The notes under the pieces were generated by a model. The model saw nothing but the letters and a program-made list of their open reading frames with translations, had not been told where the DNA came from and searched no databases. Below, in pieces: positions 45,518 to 54,859 of a stretch of DNA of 64,000 bases. This stretch comes from Ensifer oleiphilus (GTDB taxonomy: Bacteria > Pseudomonadota > Alphaproteobacteria > Rhizobiales > Rhizobiaceae): positions 1 to 64,000 of the forward strand of contig NZ_JABWDU010000003.1 of the NCBI RefSeq assembly GCF_013371465.1. Direction: 5' to 3'. Numbering within the stretch: position 1 is the stretch's first letter; every line of letters begins with the position of its first letter. A program made the translations under genes and the position numbers.

Positions 45518-45645
45518 CTAACCCATTGCCTGTACGGACTCGATTGCCGCCATACCGCCGACCTTGTCAGCGTATACTGCCCAGACCTTCCGAGCGCCCA
45601 CGATCCACTGGTCGCGGTCCTCGGCGGCGTTGAAGCGCCGTCAGC
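45518..45645 (-). pseudogene. C-terminal remnant of a TRAP substrate-binding protein (DctP-like)
   Basis: The frame ending at 45518-45520 reads RFNAAEDRDQWIVGARKVWA then VYADKVGGMAAIESVQAMG, like the end of DctP-type binding proteins. It begins immediately where the adjacent dctM-like sequence breaks off, so a deletion has fused the tail of the binding-protein gene to an internal part of the permease gene. Confidence 0.5.
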
Positions 45646-45990
45646 TGCGGCATGAAAGCAGCGGTACCGAATGCCGCGTTGGCGACAGACGATCCGGAGG
45701 CGCCGGAGAAGAGTGCGCCGGTCAGCAACACAGTTTGCCCGAGGCCGGCGCGACGGTGGCCGACAAGGGCGGCGACAAAGCGAACCAGGTCACCGGCGAT
45801 CCCGGAGGCTGTCAACAGCGCTCCGGCGAGCAGGAAGAATGGAATGGCGGCCATCAGATAGCGCGACAGCGCGGACAACGTCGCCGCCACTATCCCCCCT
45901 CCGGCATCGGCGGGTCGAAAGCGACGGCGGCATAGGCCGCAGCGATGAAGGCATGGGGAAGTGGTACTCCTGCGAGAATTGCCAGAAGCG
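45646..45990 (-). pseudogene. TRAP large permease (DctM-like) internal fragment
   Basis: Translates to LMAAIPFFLLAGALLTASGI and LLTGALFSGASGSSVANAAF, the start of the TRAP DctM membrane core. A frameshift in a G-run (PPMPEGG, then IVAATLSALSRYL) separates it from the upstream LLAILAGVPLPHAFIAAAYA piece. It is cut on one side by the IS630 element and on the other by the deletion into the dctP tail. Confidence 0.8.
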
Positions 45991-45999
45991 CAGGGCAGC

Positions 46000-47006
46000 C
46001 GGATTCACTCTTCGTTGAATTTGTGATTCAAGATCATTGCTGGTTTGGATGCCAGCAATGATGGTGCGACCTCTTTCTCTGGACTTGCGAACACGCATTG
46101 CAGCTGCGCTGAGGGATGGCTTGACGGTTCGCGCCGCCGCCGAGCGGTTCGGCGTCTCGGCAGCGACTGCCGTGCGGATCGGACAGCTCGATCGTTCGCA
46201 AGGGCTTGATGCCGGCGAAGATCGGCGGCTACGTCAAGCCGACACTGCGGGGTGCTGCGGCAGACGCCGTGCGTCAGCGGCTTCAGGTCAAGTCGGACTG
46301 GACGGTCCGTGGCCTGTCGGCAGACCTGAAGGCTGCGGGGATCGATGTTTCCCACGACACGGCCTGACGTTTTCTGCGTGCCGAAGGCAAAACCTTCAAA
46401 AAAAGCACTGGTGGCAAGCGAGCAGGATCGCCCGAAGGTGGCCCGGTTCCGGATGCGGTGGAAGACCCATCAGCATCGACTTAACCCGGATCGGCTCGTC
46501 TTCATCGATGAGACCTGGGTCAGACCAACATGACGCGAACCTGCGGCTGGTGTCAGCGGCGAGAGCAGCTGATCGCAAAGGTGCCCCATGGTCACTGGAA
46601 GACGCTGACCTTTCTGGCCGGCCTGCGCCGTGATCGCATCGTGGCGCCCCTTGTACTCGACGGCCCCATCAATGGCATTGCCTTTACGGCCTGGGTTCAA
46701 CAAAGCCTGGTTCCAACTCTGAAACCGGGCGACGTCGTCATCCTCGACAATCTGGGAAGCCACAAAGCAAAGCCGGCACGTGATGCTATCCGCAAAGTCG
46801 GTGGCCATCTCCTCTTCCTGCCGCCTTACAGCCCAGACCTCAATCCCATCGAAATGATGTTCGCAAAGCTCAAGACACTCGTCAGAAAGGCCGACGAGCG
46901 AACCGTCGAAACAACATGGAGGCGTATCGGAGAACTTCTCATCGCATTAAGCCCGCAGGAATGCTCAAACTATCTCAGGCACGCAGGCTATGGGGACAGA
47001 CACTAG
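46000..47006 (+). mobile_element. IS630-family insertion sequence with frameshifted transposase
   Basis: The DDE transposase is spread over several frames from about 46037 to 47006. The N-terminal HTH (LDLRTRIAAALRDGLTVRAA), the first catalytic Asp (LVFIDETWV), the second (VVILDNLGSHK) and the Glu region (LPPYSPDLNPIEMMFAKLKT) are all recognisable. A frame change after GQLDRS, an in-frame stop in the middle (DTA*-RFLRAEGK) and another break near 46530 make it non-functional unless rescued. It sits inside the TRAP permease gene. I could not fix the terminal repeats, so the left edge is approximate. Confidence 0.85.
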
Positions 47007-47636
47007 GTCGAAAGGTGATACCGCCCCGACCATCCAATGTAATCCCACGGCAATCGCAAGGATCGAGGCGAACACGACGAGCCGGCCGTCCGCGACGTGG
47101 CGGAGCAGGATCGCGACAATCGCCAAGACGCCTCCGGCACTCAGCATGGCCGGGCGCAGTCCCTCGGACAGTCCGAGCGAAGGCGAAACGCCGCCAAGGT
47201 CCAGCGCGGCCTGGCCGCTGCCGGATATCACGACGATGCAGGCAAGCATGGTGACGGCACGGAAGAATACAGCGCGCAGTCCTTGGGGCACGAACCAGGT
47301 TTCCGACGAAAATGGCTTGGTGCCTCTGTCGTCAAAAAGGAGTTCCAAGCCGCGCGGATAGTCTTTGATCACCGCCATCTCTAGACGCCGGCGGTCCCTC
47401 GAACAAATCGATCCGCAGCCCTTCGCCGTCAAGGCGAGCGGTAATCCAATCGAGACCAGCGCCACCAGCAGCCAGCTTGCCGCTTCTTCCGCACCGGTAA
47501 AGCCGCTTGCTACCGCGTATCGGAGGAGCACTGAGAGCGTGACCGTGGCAAGGAGCAGCGCAAGGACCGATGCGCCGGCAAGCTCGAGCGTTCGCTCCAG
47601 CCGCAGCGACAGAGCCTGCGCCACGCTAACGAGCAT
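47007..47636 (-). pseudogene. TRAP small/large permease gene, 5' part (DctQM-like), interrupted
   Basis: Starts [20 protein letters not shown], overlapping the thiD stop by 11 bp. The first third is DctQ-like (LLRYAVASGFTGAEEAASWL, then VALVSIGLPLALTAKG). A frame disturbance follows in the middle, and the sequence resumes as a hydrophobic permease (GGVLAIVAILLRHVADGRLV, SPFDLVS) until IS630 cuts it. The overlap places it in the thiamin operon. Confidence 0.75.
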
Positions 47637-48435
47637 CGGGCTGCCACCAACGGTGGAAATGATGCACCGGTCCCCGGCCCTCCCCGACCTTGAGATTGCC
47701 GGCGGCAACGATTGCACCGTGCAGATATTCTTTGGCGGCGACGACTGCATCAACAAGTGTGAGCCCACGTGCAAGGCCGGCGGCGATCGCTGCAGACAGC
47801 GTGCATCCGGTGCCATGATCATTTTTGGTTTCGATGCGCGGCGCCTTCAACCGAATAGGCTCTCCGCCGCCGAAGAAGATATCCGTCGCCTCGGGTCCGT
47901 CCGCGTGCCCGCCTTTGATGAGAACGGAGCGCGCGCCAGCTTTAAGAATGATCTCAGCCTGATGGGCCATCTCTGTCTCATCTGTCGCAATCGCGCGCCC
48001 GGTCAGCAATGCCGCTTCTGGCAGGTTGGGCGTTGCGACCAGCGCCAGTGGCAGAAGCTGTTCCCTCAGCGTGGCAATGGCGTCCGGACGGAGCAGCGCG
48101 TCGCCTGACGTGGCGGCCATAACCGGATCGAGCACCGCCATCTTGCCGTAACGGCGAAGCCCGTCGGCGATGATCGCAATCGTTTCCTCTCGGGACACCA
48201 TGCCGATCTTCACGGCGCCGACCTTGAGATCCGAAAACACAGCGTCGATCTGTGCCTCGACTATGGCCGGCGAGATGTCTTCGACTGCCGTTACGCCGCG
48301 GGTGTTCTGTGCGGTGATCGCCGTGATGACGCTGGCCCCATAGACGCCCAAAGCGGAGAAAGCCTTCAAGTCTGCTTGGATTCCGGCCCCGCCGCCGGAA
48401 TCCGAGCCTGCAATGGTAACGGCGATGGCGGTCAT
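47626..48435 (-). CDS. thiD: Hydroxymethylpyrimidine (phosphate) kinase ThiD
   Basis: Phosphorylates HMP and HMP-P to HMP-PP, the pyrimidine donor for ThiE. 269 aa ribokinase-like enzyme: [20 protein letters not shown] at the N-terminus, [12 protein letters not shown] mid-protein, and the anion-hole/catalytic Asp motif [19 protein letters not shown]. It overlaps thiE by 4 bp and the TRAP gene by 11 bp. Part of the riboswitch-controlled salvage operon. Confidence 0.96.
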   Translation of the reverse strand: MTAIAVTIAGSDSGGGAGIQADLKAFSALGVYGASVITAITAQNTRGVTAVEDISPAIVEAQIDAVFSDLKVGAVKIGMVSREETIAIIADGLRRYGKMAVLDPVMAATSGDALLRPDAIATLREQLLPLALVATPNLPEAALLTGRAIATDETEMAHQAEIILKAGARSVLIKGGHADGPEATDIFFGGGEPIRLKAPRIETKNDHGTGCTLSAAIAAGLARGLTLVDAVVAAKEYLHGAIVAAGNLKVGEGRGPVHHFHRWWQPDAR

Positions 48436-49091
48436 CGGGCGGCCTCCTTCAGCGCCCGATCGACGCAGGCACGCAGTTCGCGTGTGGCTACGGCAGGATC
48501 AATCGCCGAGAAGATCGTGGAAATGACCGCAACGCCATCAGCTCCTACGCCAACGACTTCACTTGCGCGCTGCGCATTGATGCCGGCAATGGCGCTAACC
48601 GGCAGGCTTGGCCTGGCTGCAAGAAGCATCTCGCGAATTCTGGCAAACCCCTCGCCCCCGACCGGCGGGTCCGGATTGTGCTTCGAAAGTGTCCCGTAGA
48701 CCCCGCCGATGCAGGCATAGTCAATCGACGAGGCAATGGCGACCTGTGCGTCCGGGTCGTTCTTGACCGTCAGGCCGATAATCGCGGCCTCACCGATTAT
48801 CGCGCGCGCCGCCGCCGCCATATCGTCCCAGCCAAGATGCACGCCATTGGCGCCCGCTGCCAGCGCCACGTCGACGTGGTCATTGATAACGAAGGGTACG
48901 CCGGTGCCGGCGAGCGCTGCGCCGATTGCCCGCGCCTGCCCAACCATCGCTCGGGTGGTGTTCGTCTTGTCGCGATACTGGATGAGCGTCGCGCCATTGC
49001 GCGCAGCGGTACGCGCCAGATCAGCCAGGTTCGCTTTATCTGCAAGGCGCGCATCGAGGATGGCATTCAAGCGATAATCATCCTTCGGCAT
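48432..49091 (-). CDS. thiE: Thiamine-phosphate synthase ThiE (copy 2)
   Basis: 219 aa from the ATG at 49091, overlapping thiM by 14 bp; a longer frame lacks homology. Landmarks: [63 protein letters not shown] and [15 protein letters not shown]. It differs from the thiE at 37741-38358 in length and in the VHLGWDDM loop (VHLGQEDL in copy 1). It fits thiamin salvage with ThiM and ThiD. Confidence 0.93.
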   Translation of the reverse strand: MPKDDYRLNAILDARLADKANLADLARTAARNGATLIQYRDKTNTTRAMVGQARAIGAALAGTGVPFVINDHVDVALAAGANGVHLGWDDMAAAARAIIGEAAIIGLTVKNDPDAQVAIASSIDYACIGGVYGTLSKHNPDPPVGGEGFARIREMLLAARPSLPVSAIAGINAQRASEVVGVGADGVAVISTIFSAIDPAVATRELRACVDRALKEAAR

Positions 49092-49818
49092 GGGAAATCC
49101 TAGCATTGGCAATGATATCCTCAGGGCGGAGTGCCGCGAGAGCATCGCGGAAGGCTGCCTCGAACGTCCCGGGGCCATTCGAGCTATTCGCCGCGAATTC
49201 TGCAGCCACACCGCTTGCCAACAGTGCGCCGGTGGCAGCCTTCATGCGATCCGGCTCAACCGCCATGAAAGCTGCGATCAACGCGCCCGACAGGCACCCG
49301 GTGCCCGTGACCTGCGCCATGAGCGGATGGCCGTTCTCAATCCGGATCCTGTGTCGTTCCAAGGTGAGTTCATCGACCGGCCCGGTCTTGATCTTCAGGG
49401 CCTCAGTGACTTCGCCGATGATATCCATCTCGCTTGCATTGCCCCGAACAACGGATGCACCCGAAGCGATGAGTTCCCGGGCAAAGGCAAGCCGTGACGG
49501 GGAATAATCGCAGTGTACGGGATCGACGATCCACGGCTTGCCGGCATCACGCGCAACAGCGGTTGCCAGCCGGATTGCCGTGCGACGCCCGTCATCAAGC
49601 GTGCCGAGATTGACGACGAGTGCGTCGGCGCGCCGGGCAAAGGCTGCGACTTCATCCGGAGACGATGTCATGGAGGGGTTCGCTCCGAGCGCCGCAAGAC
49701 CATCGGCCACGAACTTCTGCACCACCGTATTCATCAGGCAATGCACGCGCGGGCGCCGCTGTCGCACATGCGTCAACGATGCCGCGGCATTTTCGATGAG
49801 CCTCGACAGATCGGTCAT
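49078..49818 (-). CDS. thiM: Hydroxyethylthiazole kinase ThiM
   Basis: Phosphorylates salvaged thiazole alcohol. 246 aa ribokinase fold: VHCLMNTVVQKFVADGLAAL, PSMTSSPDEVAAFA, WIVDPVHCDYSPSR and the catalytic TGTGCLSGALIAAFMAV region. The Cys of GTGC is as in functional ThiM. It overlaps thiY and thiE by 4 and 14 bp. Confidence 0.96.
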   Translation of the reverse strand: MTDLSRLIENAAASLTHVRQRRPRVHCLMNTVVQKFVADGLAALGANPSMTSSPDEVAAFARRADALVVNLGTLDDGRRTAIRLATAVARDAGKPWIVDPVHCDYSPSRLAFARELIASGASVVRGNASEMDIIGEVTEALKIKTGPVDELTLERHRIRIENGHPLMAQVTGTGCLSGALIAAFMAVEPDRMKAATGALLASGVAAEFAANSSNGPGTFEAAFRDALAALRPEDIIANARISHAEG

Positions 49819-50762
49819 CGAACTTCCACCGCAATATCGTCAACAGCAGGCGCCTTGCCGATCAACCCGTTTTCAGCGAGAAACGCACCAAACCGCTCGT
49901 AGCGGCCACGGTCAAGCGCCGCCGGCCTCTTGGCGAAGCGTGGAAGTGTGTCGGAGAATGCGCTTCGGTTGAGCTCGTCATCAAGGTTCGGATAGGCCTT
50001 GATGAACAGCTTCCAGGCATCATCCGGATGATTGGTGAGGAAAATCGCGCCCTGCTCCACAGCGGCCAGGAAAGGTCGCATGCGCTTGTCGGTAACCTTT
50101 GCCTTGTCGGCAACGAAGACAAGTTCATCATAAACGGGCACGCCATGCTCTTCGGGAAAGAAGGATCTGCCTTCATGCCCCTCAATCCGCATCTGCGTCA
50201 GCTCGAAATTCCGGAACCCCCCGATCGTCGCATCGACCTTGCCAGCGATCAGCGACGGGGAAAGGGCGAAGTTGACGTTGATCAGTTCGACGTCCTCCTT
50301 TTTGAGACCGGCCGAGGCCAGCATCTGGCCGAGCATCGCATCCTCGAAGCCGGAGACGGAAAAGCCGATCTTCTTACCCTTCAGGTCGGCAAGACTGCGG
50401 ATCGGGCCGTCGTCCAGCACGGTCACGGTGTTGAGCGGTGTCTCGACCAGGGTGCCGACGCGAACGAGCGGCAGACCCGCGGCGTGATCGAGATAAAGAT
50501 TCGGCTGATAGTGCACGCCGATATCCGCCTTTCCGGCGGCCACTAACCTCGGCACGCTCGAGGGGTCGGCGGGCGGGACGAGCTCGACATCGAGCCCCGC
50601 CTTTTCGAAGAGGCCAAGCTCCTTGGCGACGATGATCGGAGCGTGGTCGGGATTGACGAACCACTCCAGCATCACCGTCAGCTTTTCGTCGGCGGAGGCC
50701 GAACCGGCTGCAAAGATGACGCCGAGCGCTAGGCCGGCGGAAAGTAGAGATTTGCGGAACAT
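49815..50762 (-). CDS. thiY: Thiamin-pyrimidine precursor-binding protein ThiY
   Basis: Periplasmic receptor of the NMT1/THI5-like family, which in ThiXYZ importers binds formylaminopyrimidine (FAMP) or HMP. 315 aa from the ATG at 50762; a signal peptide of ~24 residues ends ASA-DEK. Mature landmarks are LTVMLEWFVNPDHAPIIVAK and LADLKGKKIGFSVSGFEDAM, with an aromatic/acidic ligand pocket. It lies between thiX and thiM in the TPP-controlled operon. Confidence 0.93.
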   Translation of the reverse strand: MFRKSLLSAGLALGVIFAAGSASADEKLTVMLEWFVNPDHAPIIVAKELGLFEKAGLDVELVPPADPSSVPRLVAAGKADIGVHYQPNLYLDHAAGLPLVRVGTLVETPLNTVTVLDDGPIRSLADLKGKKIGFSVSGFEDAMLGQMLASAGLKKEDVELINVNFALSPSLIAGKVDATIGGFRNFELTQMRIEGHEGRSFFPEEHGVPVYDELVFVADKAKVTDKRMRPFLAAVEQGAIFLTNHPDDAWKLFIKAYPNLDDELNRSAFSDTLPRFAKRPAALDRGRYERFGAFLAENGLIGKAPAVDDIAVEVR

Positions 50763-50797
50763 AATATTGTGAACTCTCCCCATTTGGTCACAGAAAT

Positions 50798-51541
50798 TCA
50801 GGTTTCCCGCGCCCAATGCGCGAGAGGACGGGTTACCTCGTCGACGAGGAGCCTCAGACCAACGGCAAGCACAGCAAGAATGGCCATCGCCGCAAAAACG
50901 ACATCGGTCTGCATGCGGGCATTCGCCTGAACGATAACGAAGCCAAGGCCGGCGGAGGCGCCTACCCATTCACCGACGACGGCACCGAGCGGCGCCAGGG
51001 GCGCCGCAACACGCAGACCGGACACCAGCCCAGGCAAGGCCAGAGGCACTCGCACAAGCCTCAGCGCCTGCCAGTGACTTGCCTTGGTCAGCGCGATTGC
51101 ATCCATAATCTGCGTATTGGTGCGGCGCAGGCCATCAGAGAAGGCGGAAACGATAGGAAAGAAGATGATGATCGTGGCCATGACGACCTTCGAAACCACG
51201 CCGAATCCGAACCACAAAACCAGCAAAGGCGCGATGACGAAGACGGGAAAGGCTTGGAGGACAAGCACGAACGGCCAGATGAGCTTTCCGAGCCGCGGAA
51301 AAGCCGCAACACCGATTGCCGTGACAACGCCGAAAAACGTCCCTACCGCGAGGCCGGCCAGCATCTCGGTAATCGTCACCAGGCTCTGCTCAAGCAGAAA
51401 GCCCGGCTGCCGCGCAAACACGGCCAGCACCTCAAACGGTGTCGGCAGCAGAAAGCGAGGCGGCGCGAAGACGACAGCGACCGCCTGCCAGAGAATGACA
51501 AGCACAACGAGACTGCGAGCAAACGTGAACACCAGACGCAC
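50798..51541 (-). CDS. thiX: ABC permease ThiX for pyrimidine precursors
   Basis: Product of 247 aa starting at GTG. Five to six hydrophobic helices; the EAA loop QIMDAIALTKASHWQALRLV is clear, and it belongs to the TauC/SsuC-like permease group used by ThiXYZ. It is the first gene after the riboswitch. No ATPase (ThiZ) gene lies in the operon, which is unusual and leaves this importer dependent on an ATPase encoded elsewhere. Confidence 0.92.
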   Translation of the reverse strand: MRLVFTFARSLVVLVILWQAVAVVFAPPRFLLPTPFEVLAVFARQPGFLLEQSLVTITEMLAGLAVGTFFGVVTAIGVAAFPRLGKLIWPFVLVLQAFPVFVIAPLLVLWFGFGVVSKVVMATIIIFFPIVSAFSDGLRRTNTQIMDAIALTKASHWQALRLVRVPLALPGLVSGLRVAAPLAPLGAVVGEWVGASAGLGFVIVQANARMQTDVVFAAMAILAVLAVGLRLLVDEVTRPLAHWARET

Positions 51542-51547
51542 CGCCGG

Positions 51548-51616
51548 TCAGCCGACGCAGCAACCCGGACGAAATGCACCCCCGCCATTCGGCGGCAAAT
51601 TGGCAAAAGACAACAT
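51548..51616 (-). CDS. Possible 22-codon leader ORF upstream of thiX
   Basis: ATG behind GGAGATCGTTCG, encoding MLSFANLPPNGGGAFRPGCC plus VG, stopping 6 bp before the thiX GTG. It lies in the riboswitch expression platform, so it may mediate coupling of thiX translation. It could also be chance. No family resemblance. Confidence 0.25.
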   Translation of the reverse strand: MLSFANLPPNGGGAFRPGCCVG

Positions 51617-51689
51617 CGAACGATCTCCAGACAAAACATCACGGAGACCCAGGTGAAAGCGAAGACGCGATTAGTTTGCCGAAGGGCTC

Positions 51690-51778
51690 TTTTCCCGTTC
51701 CTACGCCGGCATGACCCGGATCAGGTTCAAGGGTCCGGCTCACCGCCATCTCAGCACTGTGAAGTGCTCCCCTCGGAA
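51690..51778 (-). promoter_or_regulatory. TPP riboswitch (THI element) upstream of thiXYMED
   Basis: Read on the minus strand, the conserved order is GAGGGGAGC, the CTGAGA box (51749-51754), GGACCCTTGAACCTGATC, GGGTCATGCCGG and CGTAGGAAC. It lies about 150 bp before thiX and should switch the whole import/salvage operon off when TPP is plentiful. Stem arms differ from the riboswitch at 35441-35550. Confidence 0.95.
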
Positions 51779-51789
51779 TATGCCAAGTG

Positions 51790-52998
51790 TATGAGAGAGA
51801 TTTAGACGGCTGTCAACAACATGAGACCGACGAAATGGGGTAGACGCCGGGAGTCCATCCCTTCGTGCGATGTGCTGGTTTTTATGCCGTTGAGTCCAGC
51901 TTCAGGAAGCACCTCCGCCTAATGTGTTGTCTCTGAACCCGTCAGATCCTTAGTGTTCGGTGGAAGATCCGGTCTTACGAATTGTTGGATCTGCCTCCGG
52001 GATAGTTAAACCTAGAGTCGACCTTACATGACTGGATAGGTTTGCCAGACAAATTAGTGCGGCAGATTTATAGTTTCAATCAGTAGGAATTCTGCAGTGG
52101 GGGTTTCCCTAACTCCCTTTCGGCCCGCCACGGCTTGCGATGCCGACGCCCATTCGCGTGGTCTTCAGGAGCGCGTCTTCCGTTAGTTGATGCCGGCTAT
52201 TCCTGTCACGCCGCCGCCGGTCATTGGAGCGTATGGGGTTCCTTCGTCGTGATGATGAAAATCTCGCAGTGGTCCGGTAGACCTGATCCGAAGCGCGAAG
52301 GCGAACCGCAGCATTTCAAGCTCGACCTGCATCATACCCTTCTGCTGCGCGAGATCGATGAGAGCCGACATCACTATGCAGGAACTCAGCGCCTGACTGA
52401 CGGTCAAGGGCACCAGAGTGAGATGCCGAAGCAGCAAGGGCGATCGCCTGAACAGCAAAGTGCTGCTCAATCATTGGGAAAGACAGACCTCTACCGCCGG
52501 TATGCGTAGCGACTGATTGACACCATTTCGTTGCCGACTGGAAGATGAATCGGCTCATCTTCGAGACTTTTGTCGAAACGCTGCTTGCCCCACACTGCGA
52601 GATAGCGACGCCGTCATTATCGACAATCTCTCTTGTCGAGCCGATGATCCGGGCTAAGGCGCCTGTCTGCCTTTACTGCCATCTTACAGTCCAATCCCCA
52701 TCCCATCCAAGCGGCCTTCGCCAAGCTTAGATCATCTCTACGAGCCAGGCTGTCAGGAAAGTCAACGCCCCATGGAAACCATCGGTGACTTTCGCGCCAC
52801 GTTGTTGCCTGAATGCGGAAACTACTTCATTCCCGCAGGGTGAGGTTTCAATTGGACCTCCACCGCTCTAGGGATTTATCGAACAACAATAGAACCCCAA
52901 TCGCCCGGATGCGATCGCACCAGTCGGGTCCCAATGGCTGCGCATTCGACCTTGGGCGGCCAAAGGCCCGGCATGAGGTCGATTGGGACGCGCGCCAC
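51790..52998. other. 1.2-kb region without a supported gene
   Basis: Both strands carry frames up to ~120 codons, but none has a clear ribosome-binding site or recognisable family, and they overlap one another. This may be decayed coding sequence separating the thiamin operon from the polysaccharide-like region. Confidence 0.4.
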
Positions 52999-54234
52999 TC
53001 AGCCTGGCAACCGTTCAAAGACCAAGATTCTTCTTTCCTTGATCGGGGACGGATGGCTCGATACCGAGAAGTGGCCCAGATCAGCGATCAAGCGCACGAG
53101 GGCAGCCTGCGTATAGACGAACGTCTGGTCGGCCGTTGCGTTGCTTACACCGATTATTGGAAGATGCTCGAAATCACCTTCGACCGTGGAGAGTGCTTGA
53201 AACTTGTTATCGTCGAGCGTTGGGTACTCGATAATCAAGCGCTCTCGGGTGACTTCGACTGCCTTTGCAAGAAAGCGCTTAAAGTCCGGCACATGATGCA
53301 GGACGTTGAGGATGAGAACGTCATCGAACTGTTCGTGGAGTTGAATTTCCAGGAAGTTGCCACAGTGTATGAGTGCCTTGCTGTGCATCAGGGACGCGAT
53401 TGCGGCAGCCGCCTCCCAACGACTAGGCTTCAGCTCCACGCCACATAATTTTGTTGCGCCATGTCGTTCGTAACGCAGCAGAAAATCCCCCAAGGCGCAC
53501 CCAATGTCTAGTACGCTTCGACCGACAAACGAGCGATCACGGAATGTATTGAAGGTTCGCGCACGTCCTTCGGATACGTGATCGAAATTCGTCGTGTCAG
53601 TCGACATGTTTCTGGGCAGCATCACCCTTTGATAGTCGCGTCCGGGCAAATCAATAACAGCTTGGATGGCCGCCCGGCTTGGCGCGGAAATGAAGACCCC
53701 GCGAAGGTTGTGATGGGCAAGAGTGCGATCAGACGGTAGAAATACCGGCGAGCCTTTGTGAGTGAATTCATTTGAGGAATAAAGCACCTCGAAGTTGATG
53801 CCTTTTGCCTCGAGCATCTCAAAAGTTTTCTCGTAAAGAGCGAAAAAATCTACGGCTTGTAGAATCTCAACCCACAGGGCGGAATTGTAACCCGATGATT
53901 GCTCGAGCGCTTTCTCAAAATGCTTGCGGCTAGAGGCGCGTTCGATAAGCTCCTCGATCGGCGCCACAATCACAACGGCCTTTTCGATTCTGCCTGACGA
54001 AACTATCGTTTCAAGCAACGGCTCCGAGAGGAGGTCCCACTCGCGAAACTCAATCCCTGCGTCCCTAAGCGCTAAGCACCGGTGTAGCAAATTGTAGTGC
54101 AGATATCCCCGCTCGGGCACATCGATGTGTGTGGCAATTTGGGATCCGAATGCTTGTGGCTCTCCCTTTTTGGTATGGGCATCCATAAAGGTTGATTTAC
54201 CAACGTTTGAAGGACCAAGTACAAGGGTTGCCAT
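52999..54234 (-). CDS. P-loop kinase-methyltransferase fusion protein
   Basis: Product of 411 aa from the ATG at 54234 behind GGTGGAGAAT; the frame opens further upstream, but that part overlaps a pseudogene. The N-terminal domain has Walker A LVLGPSNVGKSTFMDAHT (residues 4-21) and kinase-like helices (KAVVIVAPIEELIERASSRK). The C-terminal domain (from ~230) is a class I methyltransferase with motif I VLDIGCALGDFLLRYE and LILNVLHHVPDFKRFL. One chain therefore appears to phosphorylate (or at least bind NTP) and methylate. Near glycan genes this could cap or decorate a sugar chain, as the unrelated kinase-methyltransferase WbdD does. Function unknown. Confidence 0.8.
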   Translation of the reverse strand: MATLVLGPSNVGKSTFMDAHTKKGEPQAFGSQIATHIDVPERGYLHYNLLHRCLALRDAGIEFREWDLLSEPLLETIVSSGRIEKAVVIVAPIEELIERASSRKHFEKALEQSSGYNSALWVEILQAVDFFALYEKTFEMLEAKGINFEVLYSSNEFTHKGSPVFLPSDRTLAHHNLRGVFISAPSRAAIQAVIDLPGRDYQRVMLPRNMSTDTTNFDHVSEGRARTFNTFRDRSFVGRSVLDIGCALGDFLLRYERHGATKLCGVELKPSRWEAAAAIASLMHSKALIHCGNFLEIQLHEQFDDVLILNVLHHVPDFKRFLAKAVEVTRERLIIEYPTLDDNKFQALSTVEGDFEHLPIIGVSNATADQTFVYTQAALVRLIADLGHFSVSSHPSPIKERRILVFERLPG

Positions 54235-54358
54235 TCCATATTCTCCACCGAACTGCGACGAGGATGTCATATTATCGGTCGGTGAACGAAACAACATCTT
54301 TTGGCATTCCCTTCGAGCGCGATGGGGAAGAGCCCAGAACGGCACTTCTGCGGAGAAT

Positions 54359-54859
54359 TCATCCGCTATCCACAGACGGCTTCGGTGCGGCCGGCACAAA
54401 GTTGATCGATACAAACTCACCCTTGGACCAAAGGGACTGCTTCCGCCGAGCATCGGTTGACAAGCCCTTGAAGCGCTTACCGCCGGCATCGACCCATCTC
54501 ATCAGGTCGCCCGGTACCGCTTCATAGTCGCCAGTGTTTAGCCGTTTCAGGAGCATCGACTTGTCCAGCTTGCCGGTGTTGAATTAGTAGGACGCGAGCA
54601 CGGCGAACTGATTTCCGGTCGGCGGCACCTTGACCATGCGCGAGCCCCGCTCCTTTAGACTTGGCGAGAGCGACCTGCAGGATCTGTTCGGCCTCCGCTT
54701 CGGTGATTGCCATGCTCGGTAGCACGACCGGAACACCGGCGGTGCTGGTGTGGCCACAGGCGACAGTCCAGATTCGACTGACATTCCGATATGCCCTCGT
54801 CTTCAGGCCGCCCATTGTTTGACGAGCGCAAGGCTCGCCACGTCAATGCGTCGGCTCAT
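54359..54859 (-). pseudogene. Phage-type GH24 lysozyme pseudogene
   Basis: Minus-strand pieces in shifting frames read MSRRIDVASLALVKQWAA, KTRAYRNVS.IWTVACGHTS, AITEAEAEQIL, VKVPPTGNQFAVLASY-stop-FNTGKLDKS and MLLKRLNTGDYEAVPGDLMR, in the order of phage/prophage GH24 lysozymes (RrrD-like). Frameshifts and an in-frame TAA (AVLASY*FNTG) kill it. A prophage relic next to the kinase-methyltransferase gene. Confidence 0.85.

Noticed and set aside
52135-52509. Plus and minus frames in 51.8-53.0 kb
   Set aside because: Mutually overlapping, low-complexity or His/Gln-rich translations without start signals or families. I considered an acetyltransferase-like helix on the minus strand but could not support it.
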